Part shown: in pieces, positions 26,932 through 35,304 of the stretch | Layout: every line of letters begins with the position of its first letter | Numbering within the stretch: position 1 is the first letter of the stretch | Assembly: GCA_002781365.1 (NCBI GenBank) | Contig: PETN01000016.1 | Location: 124,001-188,000, forward strand | DNA from: Sulfurimonas sp. CG01_land_8_20_14_3_00_36_23 | Lineage (GTDB): Bacteria; Campylobacterota; Campylobacteria; Campylobacterales; Sulfurimonadaceae | Direction: 5' to 3' | Length of the DNA: 64,000 nt | Notes under the pieces: generated by a model | Databases searched by the model: none | Told to the model about the DNA's origin: nothing | What the model saw: the letters and a program-made list of their open reading frames with translations, nothing else | Position numbers and translations under genes: made by a program

Positions 26932-28860
26932 TTGAAAACATATATAAAAGAAATAAAACAGATGATTAACAAGTCATTAGCAAAGTCAACACTATTAAGT
27001 ATTGGAATTCGTATCTCTATAATAGTAACGATTATGGCATTTCTAAGTTATCATCATATTGTTAATATTCTTGAAGAACAAACCCTCGATAAACTTGAAA
27101 AATATATTACTGAAAGAGCAGATAAAGAGTCTATAATTTTTAAGCTTGCCCAAGATAATCACAACACCTTTAAACAGGCATATCTTGAACTATGGTCTAA
27201 ACGTAAAACTGCCAATGCTAATCCACGATTTGACCAATTATTCAATAAACAAAATGATGGAACACTACGATTAACCACGTCCGCATTTACAGGTTTTGAG
27301 CGCTCACATACATCATCAAGTGACTATAAAGGCGAAAGTCGTTGGATAAGCGGATTTATCGGAAGAGGTGCACCTGTAGCAAACAAGGAGTTTCGTAATC
27401 GTGTTCTACTCTCATATGATTTAGTTGATCAGTTCGCTCAAGGTTGGTCGAATCGATTTGCTAATACCTATGTTTCATTGCCTGAGGGCGTTAATATTGT
27501 TTATTGGGAGAATCTTAATTGGGCGGCAGGTGCTAGCTCGGATCTTGATATTCCAGAAGAGGAGTGGGTTTATATTGCCAATAAGAAAAACAATCCACAA
27601 CGTAAATCAGTTTGGACAGGTCTTTATTATGATCAAACGGCTGATGAGTGGATGGTTTCGTGTGAAACTCCTATAGATGATGAAAAAGGAGAACACCTCA
27701 TTAATGTCGGTCATGATATCCTTCTCAACAACCTATTTCAACGTGTATTTGATGATCGCCTAGAAGGTACACATAATTTTATTATAAGAAAAGATGGGCG
27801 TTTAATCGCACACCCATCTTATGTAGAACTCATCCAAAAAGCCCACGGATTACTAAATATTTCTGAACTAAAGGATACGAAAATCGTATCACAATATCAA
27901 AATATATCAGAGTCTATAGATAAGTATGGAAATAAACCTCAAATCATTAATGATAGTGCATCCGATGTATTTATAGCGATTGCACCAATCGAAGGACCTG
28001 AGTGGTATTTTGTCACTGTATATCCAAAAACATTGTTAGCGTCTCCTGCGCAACTAACCGCGCAGTTTATCTTTTTTTTAGGTTTTATCTCCCTTATTGT
28101 TGAACTCGTCATGTTGTATCTAGTGTTATTGAAAAAAGTGCTTCATCCTATGGAGCGATTTGAAAAGGCATCTAAATTGATAAGCGAAGCCCAATACAAT
28201 CTCTCTCCAGTATTAAGTGATGTGAATCTTCGCAAAGATGAAATGGGCAGACTGAGTGCGGCTATGCTCTCAATGGCAGAACAAATACATAAAAATACAC
28301 TTACTATGGAGGAGACAATTAAGCTCCGTACTAAAGAACTAGAGCTAGCAAAATATTTGGCTGAACAACAAGCACGAACAGATTCACTGACTGAACTTGC
28401 AAATAGAAGATCCTTCTTTGAAATAGGTTCCTTGGCACTTCAACAGACAGAAGAAGGAGGTGGCACGCTCTCAGTTGTTATGCTTGATGTTGATAAATTT
28501 AAGAACATAAATGATACTTATGGGCATGCTGTTGGTGATGAAGTGTTAAAAAGAATAGCTACTGCCCTACAACAATCATTGCGCCCCACTGATTTATGTG
28601 CGAGATTAGGAGGGGAAGAGTTTGCAATCTTACTTCATAACACTGATTTGCATGGCGCAAAGAAAGTGGCTGAAAAAATAAGAGTATTATTTACTACAAT
28701 TGTGATTGAGGCTGATGGTGAAAAAATCCAATTTACGGCAAGTTTTGGTGTGTCACAACTTACAAGTAAAGGTGAACAACTTGATGATTTACTGAAACTA
28801 GCAGATGAGAGACTCTATAAAGCAAAGAATTCTGGTCGAAATTGTATTGTAAGTCAATGA
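26932..28860 (+). CDS. Membrane diguanylate cyclase with Cache and HAMP domains
   Basis: A 642-residue protein starting at TTG 26932, or at ATG 26962. A transmembrane helix is followed by a long periplasmic dCache domain (ANKKNNPQRKSVWTGLYYDQTADEWMVSCETPI is typical), a second helix at about 380-405, HAMP and a GGDEF domain with GGEEF and the inhibitory site RPTD. It lies 12 bp after the previous cyclase, so the pair is likely co-transcribed. Different sensor domains suggest they answer different signals. Confidence 0.88.
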   Translation: MKTYIKEIKQMINKSLAKSTLLSIGIRISIIVTIMAFLSYHHIVNILEEQTLDKLEKYITERADKESIIFKLAQDNHNTFKQAYLELWSKRKTANANPRFDQLFNKQNDGTLRLTTSAFTGFERSHTSSSDYKGESRWISGFIGRGAPVANKEFRNRVLLSYDLVDQFAQGWSNRFANTYVSLPEGVNIVYWENLNWAAGASSDLDIPEEEWVYIANKKNNPQRKSVWTGLYYDQTADEWMVSCETPIDDEKGEHLINVGHDILLNNLFQRVFDDRLEGTHNFIIRKDGRLIAHPSYVELIQKAHGLLNISELKDTKIVSQYQNISESIDKYGNKPQIINDSASDVFIAIAPIEGPEWYFVTVYPKTLLASPAQLTAQFIFFLGFISLIVELVMLYLVLLKKVLHPMERFEKASKLISEAQYNLSPVLSDVNLRKDEMGRLSAAMLSMAEQIHKNTLTMEETIKLRTKELELAKYLAEQQARTDSLTELANRRSFFEIGSLALQQTEEGGGTLSVVMLDVDKFKNINDTYGHAVGDEVLKRIATALQQSLRPTDLCARLGGEEFAILLHNTDLHGAKKVAEKIRVLFTTIVIEADGEKIQFTASFGVSQLTSKGEQLDDLLKLADERLYKAKNSGRNCIVSQ

Positions 28861-28869
28861 AGGACTCTG

Positions 28870-29445
28870 TCAATTCCTTATAAACCCTCTTAAATAATCC
28901 TCAAGAATCTCTACAGAATCAACATACTCTTGAGGATTTCCACTCGCTTTTACGGAGAGAATAGCTCCTTCGAGTGCGGCAGTAATAAAAAGTGCAAGTT
29001 TCTTCGTATCACATGCGCGCATCTCTTTTACTTCAATCGCTTTGTCGAGAATATCTTTGATGTACCTTCTAAGCTCTTCATAAATAAGCTTCATCGTTTT
29101 GTTGAAATCTTCATCAAGATTGGACATCTCTTGAACTATATTTGCAATGGGACAACCTCGTTTAAAATCTCTTTGCGTCGTATCTTTAAAGGCTGCTAGC
29201 AGTGTTTCTAAATAACCGCTACTGAGTTGAAGTATCTTGCTATATTTTTCAAAGTTTCTTGTAGAGATTTTCTCTTGTATCGCAGCGAGTGCCATCTCTT
29301 TTTTAGAGCTAAAGTGGTGGTACATAGAACCTTTATGGACACCCGCATTTCTTAAAATATCTACGAGTGCCGCCCCTTGGTAGCCGTGAGAGAAGACCTC
29401 TTCAAATGTTGCGTCTATTAGTTTTTGTCTTGTTGTTTCTTTCAT
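28870..29445 (-). CDS. TetR-family transcriptional repressor
   Basis: A 191-residue regulator. The N-terminal helix-turn-helix (FSHGYQGAALVDILRNAGVHKGSMYHHFSSKKEMALA) is typical. The C-terminal ligand domain begins RDFKRGCPIANIVQEMS, like the TetR_C subfamily of AcuR/NemR-type regulators, with a cysteine at the GCP motif. It faces the AhpD-like gene across a 94-bp spacer holding a 16-bp inverted repeat around a promoter, so it probably represses both directions. Confidence 0.9.
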   Translation of the reverse strand: MKETTRQKLIDATFEEVFSHGYQGAALVDILRNAGVHKGSMYHHFSSKKEMALAAIQEKISTRNFEKYSKILQLSSGYLETLLAAFKDTTQRDFKRGCPIANIVQEMSNLDEDFNKTMKLIYEELRRYIKDILDKAIEVKEMRACDTKKLALFITAALEGAILSVKASGNPQEYVDSVEILEDYLRGFIRN

Positions 29446-29469
29446 AAAAAGAATTATAGCATTATATAC

Positions 29470-29519
29470 TTGACTATTTGGTCTAATTCCATTACAATGC
29501 CACTAGACCAAACAGTCAA
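29470..29519. promoter_or_regulatory. Twin TetR operator with embedded promoter
   Basis: Two 16-base arms, TTGACTATTTGGTCTA (29470-29485) and TAGACCAAACAGTCAA (29504-29519), are reverse complements with one mismatch. Each arm is itself roughly palindromic. The promoter TTGACT (29470-29475), 17 bases, TACAAT (29493-29498) reads toward the AhpD-like gene, with its -35 box inside the left arm and its start site at the right arm. A bound TetR dimer pair would block it. Confidence 0.8.
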
Positions 29520-29539
29520 ATATAAACAAAGGATATAGC

Positions 29540-30073
29540 ATGCCACTAATCAAAACATACGAACCAGATGAAGCAACAGGTGAGTTAGCAGAACTTTACA
29601 ATATTATAAAAGCTATGCGAGGGAACATAGGAAACAATGCAAAGCTTTTTAGTGTAAGCCCTGAACTGTTACGTCAGCAGATGGATTTTATAAAATACTA
29701 TATGAAACACTCCACACTTTCCATGCCTCTGCTCGCATCTATCCGTGTTTTAGTTTCAAGCGGCGAAGATTGTGATTTTTGTATTGACTACAATAGTACG
29801 ATGCTTATTAACATGGCAGGCTGGACACACGAGCAAGTCCAAGAGATGCGCCAAGATATAGATAAAGCTAACTTGTCTGAGCGAGAGAGAGCAATGTTGA
29901 AAATCGCCATGAAATCTATCCAAAATCCACATGCCGTAAATGTAGATGATTTAGACACACTTCGTGAGATGAATTGGAGCGATAAAGATATTTTAGATGC
30001 TGTAAATCACGCTGCAAGAATGCTCGCAATCGACACTATTTTTAATGTATTTAAGATAGAAAAAGAGAACTAA
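29540..30073 (+). CDS. Carboxymuconolactone decarboxylase/AhpD-like protein
   Basis: A 177-residue protein of the AhpD-like superfamily. The core SSGEDCDFCIDYNSTML carries the CxxC pair typical of the peroxidase-like members; the usual downstream His is Asn here. LSMPLLASIRVLVSS before it and WSDKDILDAVNHAARMLAIDTIFNVF after it complete the helical fold. The promoter lies between twin TetR operators, so it is likely induced by an electrophile or oxidant. The exact reaction is unknown. Confidence 0.82.
   Translation: MPLIKTYEPDEATGELAELYNIIKAMRGNIGNNAKLFSVSPELLRQQMDFIKYYMKHSTLSMPLLASIRVLVSSGEDCDFCIDYNSTMLINMAGWTHEQVQEMRQDIDKANLSERERAMLKIAMKSIQNPHAVNVDDLDTLREMNWSDKDILDAVNHAARMLAIDTIFNVFKIEKEN
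29936..29945 (-). repeat. Dispersed motif, 10-mer core, in AhpD-like gene
   Basis: TCCACATGCC, read as Pro-His-Ala-Val. Confidence 0.7.
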
Positions 30074-30117
30074 TAGTCATAAAAATATTTCATGTATTAA
30101 CTAACAAAATTAAGATG

Positions 30118-30123
30118 TATAAT
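30118..30123 (+). promoter_or_regulatory. -10 element upstream of EamA gene
   Basis: TATAAT, 32 bp before the EamA start, in an AT-rich spacer. No clear -35 box. Confidence 0.45.
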
Positions 30124-30155
30124 TCCCATTTAAATTTAGGCTACTAAGGTTTTAA

Positions 30156-31046
30156 ATGGAAGAGTCAAAAAATACGACTCCCTATTTTATAGGGATGGTT
30201 GTTGCTATGCTTTTTTGGGGTATCGCTTGGACGGCAGGGAAGATGGCGGCGGAGCACTCCAATGCCGAAGTTGCTGCTTTTTGGCGTTATGCTATCTCTT
30301 TTGTGACCATTATTCCTGTTGTTTGGTATATGAAAATCCCTCTTAAAACAGATAAGATAGGCTTTTTATATATGCTTGGAGCAGGGCTTCTTACTTCCCT
30401 TTTTAACTACCTCTTTTTTGCAGGACTTTCTCACGGACAAGCGGGCTATGGTGGTACGATGGTTACGGCGCTTGCACCTATCTTTACCTACTTAATGTCT
30501 ATTGCTGTTTTGGGTACAAAAGTCTCAAACAGACAAGTTTTCGCATTCTCTATCGGACTCTTTGGCGCACTTATACTGCTTCGTGTTCCCTTTGAAGGAT
30601 TCGCTTTTTTAAATATGGAGAGTTCCTACTTTTTAGAGTGTGCTATAGTGTGGGCAGCAGTTACCATTCTTTCGCAAAAAGCTTCTAAAAGAGCACACAT
30701 TATGTTCTACACAGTTGTAGTTTTTGGTATAACAGGTTTTACAAATATGCTTTTTGCACTCCCTTACCATCCCTTTGATTTTGGTGCATACGACAGCGTA
30801 TTTTGGTACACCATACTATTTATAGGAGTACTTCCTGGAACTTTCAGCACCGCACTCTTTTTTCTCTCAGCAGGAAAAATCGGAGCGCATAGAACAGGAG
30901 TTTTCATGTTTATCGTCCCCATCGGTGCGATTATTTCAAGCTGGATAGTTTATGATGAACAGATTGCTCTCTCTACAGTTTTAGGGTGTGCTCTTGCATT
31001 TGTCGCTGTGCTGTTGTTCAACATGAAAAAATCTTCAAAAGTTTAG
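30156..31046 (+). CDS. EamA/DMT-family membrane transporter
   Basis: A 296-residue inner-membrane protein with ten hydrophobic helices in two EamA repeats. MLFWGIAWTAGKMAAEHSNAEVAAFWRYAISF at the start and ALFFLSAGKIGAHRTGVFMFIVPIGAIISSWIV in the second repeat are family-typical. It is likely a metabolite or drug exporter; the substrate cannot be read from sequence. It is followed by GNAT and MFS genes at short distance in a probable operon. Confidence 0.9.
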   Translation: MEESKNTTPYFIGMVVAMLFWGIAWTAGKMAAEHSNAEVAAFWRYAISFVTIIPVVWYMKIPLKTDKIGFLYMLGAGLLTSLFNYLFFAGLSHGQAGYGGTMVTALAPIFTYLMSIAVLGTKVSNRQVFAFSIGLFGALILLRVPFEGFAFLNMESSYFLECAIVWAAVTILSQKASKRAHIMFYTVVVFGITGFTNMLFALPYHPFDFGAYDSVFWYTILFIGVLPGTFSTALFFLSAGKIGAHRTGVFMFIVPIGAIISSWIVYDEQIALSTVLGCALAFVAVLLFNMKKSSKV

Positions 31047-31061
31047 GGTAAGGAAAGAAAA

Positions 31062-31625
31062 ATGAAACTAAAAATTGCAGAACTTAGCGACATAAATAAA
31101 GTCCTCAAACTCCATTTTCGCTATCAGATAGACTCCATAAAAGAGGAAGATAAAAAAGATGGTTTTGTTACAACTGCTTTTACAAAAGAGCAACTCACAG
31201 AACTCATAGAAAAAGAGCAGGGCTTGTTTATTGCACTCAAAGAGGATGAAGTCGTAGCTTATGTGATGTCCGCTTCATGGCACTTTTGGTCACGCTGGCC
31301 GATGTTTGCCTTTATGATAGAGCATCTTGGAGAGTTGGAATATCTAGGGCAAAAACTAAGCGTAGAGAACTCCTACCAATATGGACCTGTATGTATAGAT
31401 AAGAGTGTGCGTGGAAGCGGAGTGCTTGAGGCGATATTTGATTTTGCAAGAGAAGCAATGTCAAAAAGATTTCCTATTTTAGTGACCTTCATCAACAAGG
31501 TAAATCCGCGCTCTTACGAAGCGCATACGAGAAAACTCGGACTTGAAGTTCTCCATGAATTTAGCTATAACTCTAACAACTATTACGAACTAGTGTATGA
31601 GACATCTAAAAAGGTACAAGCATAG
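31062..31625 (+). CDS. GNAT-family acetyltransferase
   Basis: A 187-residue protein with a GNAT fold: MKLKIAELSDINKVLKLHFRYQ at the N-terminus, FIALKEDEVVAYVMSASW in the middle, and GPVCIDKSVRGSGVLEAIFDFAREAM as the acetyl-CoA loop (the R-G-x-G pattern is recognisable but loose). LVTFINKVNPRSYEAHTRKLGLEVLHEFSY ends the domain. The acceptor is unknown. It lies between EamA and MFS transporters. Confidence 0.78.
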   Translation: MKLKIAELSDINKVLKLHFRYQIDSIKEEDKKDGFVTTAFTKEQLTELIEKEQGLFIALKEDEVVAYVMSASWHFWSRWPMFAFMIEHLGELEYLGQKLSVENSYQYGPVCIDKSVRGSGVLEAIFDFAREAMSKRFPILVTFINKVNPRSYEAHTRKLGLEVLHEFSYNSNNYYELVYETSKKVQA

Positions 31626-31626
31626 T

Positions 31627-32790
31627 ATGAATCAATACATTTTACCAAGAGGTTTTATCTTTATCCTTGCAATGCTCACAGCCATCACTCCGCTTGCAAT
31701 CGATGTCTATTTACCCTCTTTTACACAGATAGCAGCACAGTTATATACCTCGATAGACCAAATCGAGATTACGCTGAGTTTGTATCTTTTAGGGTTTGCT
31801 TTGGGACAACTTCTTGGTGGACCTTTGTCTGATAGATACGGAAGAAAAGTTTTTATCTTCGGCGGGCTTACGCTTTACATCCTATTTTCTTTTTTGATTA
31901 GTCTCTCTCAAAGTGTTGAACAGCTTTGGATTTTTAGATTTTTTCAGGCTGTTGGCGGCGGGTTCGCGGTTGTCAATACAAGCGCAATAGTAAGGGATGT
32001 CTATCACGGAAAAGAGGGTGCAAAAATCTTTTCCATTATCTCTATGATTATCATGATAGCACCAATGCTAGCCCCTGTTATCGGGGTTGGAATCTTATAC
32101 TTTTTCTCTTGGCAATATATATTTCTCTTTTTATCTCTTTATGCTTGCATCTTGTTGTTTTTTATAACAAAACTGCCAGAGACTTCACCACAAAACAGAG
32201 CAGTTGGACTCTTCTCAAGTTATACAAAAATATTTAAAAATCTCAATGCAATGTTACTCATTCTTGCCAGCGGATTTGGTTTTTCAGGGCTGTTTGTATT
32301 TATAACAAAAGCTTCATTTATCTATATGGAGTACTTTAAACTAGATACAGGTTACTTTAGTCTCTTCTTTAGTTTGAATGTTGTCAGTTTGATGCTCTTT
32401 AGCAGGTTCAATATAAAACTGCTTGAAAAATATTCATCTATGCGACTCTTTATCAGCGGGATAACTCTGCAACTTCTAGTCGCAGTTATTTTATTTACCT
32501 TTTCATCAAGTGCAAGTTTAGTCATAGTGGTGGTTGGCTTTATGCTTTTTATTGGAGCTTTGGGCTTTGTTTTTGGAAATGCCATATCATTACTGCTTGA
32601 ACATTTTGGAGATATGAGTGCAACCGCAACGGCACTCAATGGTGTGGTAGGTTTTATGATTTCTGCTTTTGTAGGGTTTTCAGCTAGCTATTTTCATAAT
32701 GGAACTCTAGCACCTATATTTTTGCTGATGATGGGAACTTCTTTCTTATCATTGAGCATTTTAATATTGCTACTAAAAAGAAGAGTGTAA
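31627..32790 (+). CDS. MFS multidrug transporter (Bcr/CflA type)
   Basis: A 387-residue inner-membrane protein with 12 helices, read from ATG 31627; an earlier in-frame ATG at 31597 overlaps the GNAT gene and adds a charged tail. LTAITPLAIDVYLPSFTQIAAQL is the Bcr/CflA motif, and GQLLGGPLSDRYGRKVFIFGG is MFS motif A. WQYIFLFLSLYACILL and LPETSP follow the family. It probably exports a drug-like compound by proton antiport. Confidence 0.92.
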   Translation: MNQYILPRGFIFILAMLTAITPLAIDVYLPSFTQIAAQLYTSIDQIEITLSLYLLGFALGQLLGGPLSDRYGRKVFIFGGLTLYILFSFLISLSQSVEQLWIFRFFQAVGGGFAVVNTSAIVRDVYHGKEGAKIFSIISMIIMIAPMLAPVIGVGILYFFSWQYIFLFLSLYACILLFFITKLPETSPQNRAVGLFSSYTKIFKNLNAMLLILASGFGFSGLFVFITKASFIYMEYFKLDTGYFSLFFSLNVVSLMLFSRFNIKLLEKYSSMRLFISGITLQLLVAVILFTFSSSASLVIVVVGFMLFIGALGFVFGNAISLLLEHFGDMSATATALNGVVGFMISAFVGFSASYFHNGTLAPIFLLMMGTSFLSLSILILLLKRRV

Positions 32791-32841
32791 TATATTTTTT
32801 ACATAAGAAAATCATTTTTGCATAAAACATAAGGTGAAACA

Positions 32842-33282
32842 ATGAAAAAAGTACTCTATTGGATTGTCGGTATCGCGATTGTGATTCAGTTTATCAGACC
32901 TGATTTTAAAAATCCAAAAGTGGATAACACATTGACTCTCAACACAAATATAGAAGTTATGAGTGTACTGAAAAATTCATGCTACGACTGCCACTCAAAT
33001 GAGACAAAAAAACCTTGGTATCACAATGTCGCTCCACTATCATGGATGATGTCAGGTCATATAAAAAGCGGACGCCAAGCACTGAACTTTTCAAAGTGGC
33101 AAAGTATAGATACTCAAATAAAACTAAAGCAACTCAAGCGTGCAAAACAACTTATAAAAAACGAGATGATGCCAAAAGGTGAGTATCTTCTGATGCATGA
33201 AAATGCTGTTTTAGATGAAGAAAAAAAAATGATACTGGAAGAGTTTTTCGATGCGCAGATAAAAAAATTGTCGCATACATAA
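32842..33282 (+). CDS. Haem-binding-domain protein (cytochrome c-like)
   Basis: A 146-residue exported protein with an uncleaved or cleavable N-terminal helix (VLYWIVGIAIVIQFI). CYDCHSNETKKPWYHNVAPLSWMMSGHIKSGRQALNFSKW contains a CxxCH haem-attachment site and matches the haem_bd (PF14376) pattern. It is likely a periplasmic monohaem protein. Function is unknown. It converges on the FIST-GGDEF gene with the palindrome of the dispersed motif between them. Confidence 0.88.
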   Translation: MKKVLYWIVGIAIVIQFIRPDFKNPKVDNTLTLNTNIEVMSVLKNSCYDCHSNETKKPWYHNVAPLSWMMSGHIKSGRQALNFSKWQSIDTQIKLKQLKRAKQLIKNEMMPKGEYLLMHENAVLDEEKKMILEEFFDAQIKKLSHT

Positions 33283-33302
33283 GAGTATAGATTTAAAATA
33301 AC

Positions 33303-33330
33303 GGCATGTGGAAATATATTTCCACATGCC
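33303..33330. terminator. Perfect 28-bp palindrome made of two dispersed-motif copies
   Basis: A full 13-mer GGCATGTGGAAAT (33303-33315) is followed after two bases by its exact complement ATTTCCACATGCC (33318-33330). It lies 20 bp after the haem-binding gene and 15 bp before the end of the convergent FIST-GGDEF gene. Such a hairpin can serve as a bidirectional terminator, as paired uptake sequences do in Haemophilus and Neisseria. No T-run is adjacent. Confidence 0.75.
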
Positions 33331-33345
33331 AAGAGAATCTCGTCT

Positions 33346-35094
33346 TTACGCCTTGCTGTTCGAGACACTCTCTTTTTGAGATACTCTGTTTCGACCGCTA
33401 TTTTTTGATGCATACATCGCATCATCCGCTCGGTTGAGTGTCTGTTCTATACTATGCTCTTTCTCAAAGTTCACTTCGGATACGCCAAGACTTATTGTGA
33501 ACTTTATGCTATTTTTCTCTATTTTAAGAACTGTTTGCTCGACCTTTTTTCGTATCTCCTCAGCAACTACAGCACTTCCATCTAAATCCGTTTGGGGGAG
33601 TAAAACCACAAACTCTTCGCCTCCATATCTACAGATAACATCGCTGGTTCTTAAGGCTTTTTGTAAAAGTTTTGAGAGTTTTATAAGTACAGAATCTCCT
33701 GTTCTATGACCAAAAGTGTCGTTGATATTTTTAAACTTATCAATATCAAGCATGATAATAGATAAAGACTCTTGCTCTCTTTTTGCTATTTGAAAAATAT
33801 TTGTGGATATATCTGTAAAGTATCTTCGGTTGTAGAGCTTTGTCATCGGGTCGGTGGAGGCTAGAATTTTTAACTCTTTTTGAATCGAGTCTATCTCTTG
33901 TGTTGAAACACTGATAAGATGTGATAGAGCGTGTACTGTTGAACTCTTTTTATGGTTGCTGTGGAGCGTTACTTTTTTATTGCTTAGTGTAGAAGATTCA
34001 CTAAGTGCCAAGAGGGACATACTTTGATTTAAGAGCTCTTTATTCTCAGGAGAACAATAAAATTCACCGTAAGTATAAAAGCCGTTTGTGGGAGCTATCT
34101 GATTATAAACTAAAGTTTCATACTCTATCGCTTCTGGGATAAATCTTCTTCTTGCCATACAGGAGTAGATAAAGATAGTCTCAACAGGCACATTGAAGAG
34201 TTTATCGACATGCGTTTGCGTCCGTCCAAGGATGGCATCAATGTCACCATAGCCAAATCGCACTTCATCCCCTTCATGAAGGTTGCCTGCAAAAATCAGA
34301 GAGCCATCCTCTTCTCTTCCAATAGGCGCTCTGGCAATATCTAACCCATCTCTTTGGATAATAAGAGGAAACTCTATGCCAATATAGGGAAGTTGCTCCC
34401 CTATATCTTCGCCGAGATAGTAAATATAGGTATCCACCGCACTTCTGCCATCGATGGTAAAGACTCTGTTATCTTTGGCTTTTGTAATCGTGAGTTTTTT
34501 CCCCATCGCAATCCAGTTAAAACTGTAGTCGGTAAAAACATTTAAGCTCTCAGAACTGAGCGAGACCCCGACAACCCCTCTGGAGACTACTTTCTCTTTT
34601 GTAAAAATATATGTTTTTTTAAAAGTCGCATTATCTCCTGCGAGACCTCCTGCCACTATTATCTTGCTTGCAATGCTATGAATCCCTTTTAGATACTCTT
34701 CCCCATTTCCTTCAAGCCCGTCAATAAACGAGATGATGACTTTGGAATTTTCTTCAACAAGAGCCGATGCCAACTCCTGACCTGCCTGATAATAGTTCTC
34801 AAATGTATCAGAGATATATGTTTTGAGTTTTACTTTTTCAAAGAGAGTAAAACTGATGACTGTTTTGTTTGTAGAAACATATCCATCTTTAATCTCCCCA
34901 TCCGTAGTGGAACCTATCAACTGCGCCAGAGGAAAATGGTTCGCAAAAAAATTGGTAAGTTTGGTAATGGCTGCTAACTCATTATTTGAAGTAAATATTT
35001 GAATGAGAAGTTGAGAAGAGTCTTGAATGTCATTCTGTTTGATAAACGCTTGCAGATGTATTTGCGAAGTGAAATAGGCAGTAATCGTTTTCAT
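33346..35094 (-). CDS. FIST-domain diguanylate cyclase
   Basis: A 582-residue cytoplasmic protein starting at ATG 35094, which has a strong GGGAGG site upstream; an earlier in-frame ATG at 35130 lacks one. The N-terminal FIST and FIST_C sensor (STTDGEIKDGYVSTNKTVISF, VAGGLAGDNATFKKTYIF, APTNGFYTYGEFYC) is thought to bind small ligands such as amino acids. A coiled linker leads to a GGDEF domain with GGEEF and the inhibitory RTSD site. It is the fourth cyclase in the window. Confidence 0.93.
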   Translation of the reverse strand: MKTITAYFTSQIHLQAFIKQNDIQDSSQLLIQIFTSNNELAAITKLTNFFANHFPLAQLIGSTTDGEIKDGYVSTNKTVISFTLFEKVKLKTYISDTFENYYQAGQELASALVEENSKVIISFIDGLEGNGEEYLKGIHSIASKIIVAGGLAGDNATFKKTYIFTKEKVVSRGVVGVSLSSESLNVFTDYSFNWIAMGKKLTITKAKDNRVFTIDGRSAVDTYIYYLGEDIGEQLPYIGIEFPLIIQRDGLDIARAPIGREEDGSLIFAGNLHEGDEVRFGYGDIDAILGRTQTHVDKLFNVPVETIFIYSCMARRRFIPEAIEYETLVYNQIAPTNGFYTYGEFYCSPENKELLNQSMSLLALSESSTLSNKKVTLHSNHKKSSTVHALSHLISVSTQEIDSIQKELKILASTDPMTKLYNRRYFTDISTNIFQIAKREQESLSIIMLDIDKFKNINDTFGHRTGDSVLIKLSKLLQKALRTSDVICRYGGEEFVVLLPQTDLDGSAVVAEEIRKKVEQTVLKIEKNSIKFTISLGVSEVNFEKEHSIEQTLNRADDAMYASKNSGRNRVSQKESVSNSKA

Positions 35095-35291
35095 TGAACC
35101 CTCCCATAAAAGTATAGTGTTAAATGACACACTCTATTAATACATCGTAGCATAAGTTTTATATTTATACGTCAGCTTTTATTTAAAAAAGTTTAAAGGA
35201 AGAAGTTTTGACAAATCAAAGTATAAAATAGATACCATTCTTACTGAAAAATCAAAAGAGCTACTTTACAATAAAGAGAGCTACGAGGAAC

Positions 35292-35304
35292 ATTTCCACA
35301 TGCC
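35292..35304 (-). repeat. Dispersed motif, full 13-mer, containing a start codon
   Basis: ATTTCCACATGCC: its ATG is the start codon of the following gene (Met-Pro-Lys). Confidence 0.9.

Noticed and set aside
33114-33425. A 103-codon minus-strand frame with an ILLACGN segment like a signal peptide
   Set aside because: It overlaps both neighbouring genes; the signal-like segment arises because it crosses the motif palindrome.
35208-35233. TTGACA upstream of the phytase-like gene as a promoter
   Set aside because: No acceptable -10 hexamer at 16-18 bases; the nearby TATAAA is only 8 bases away.
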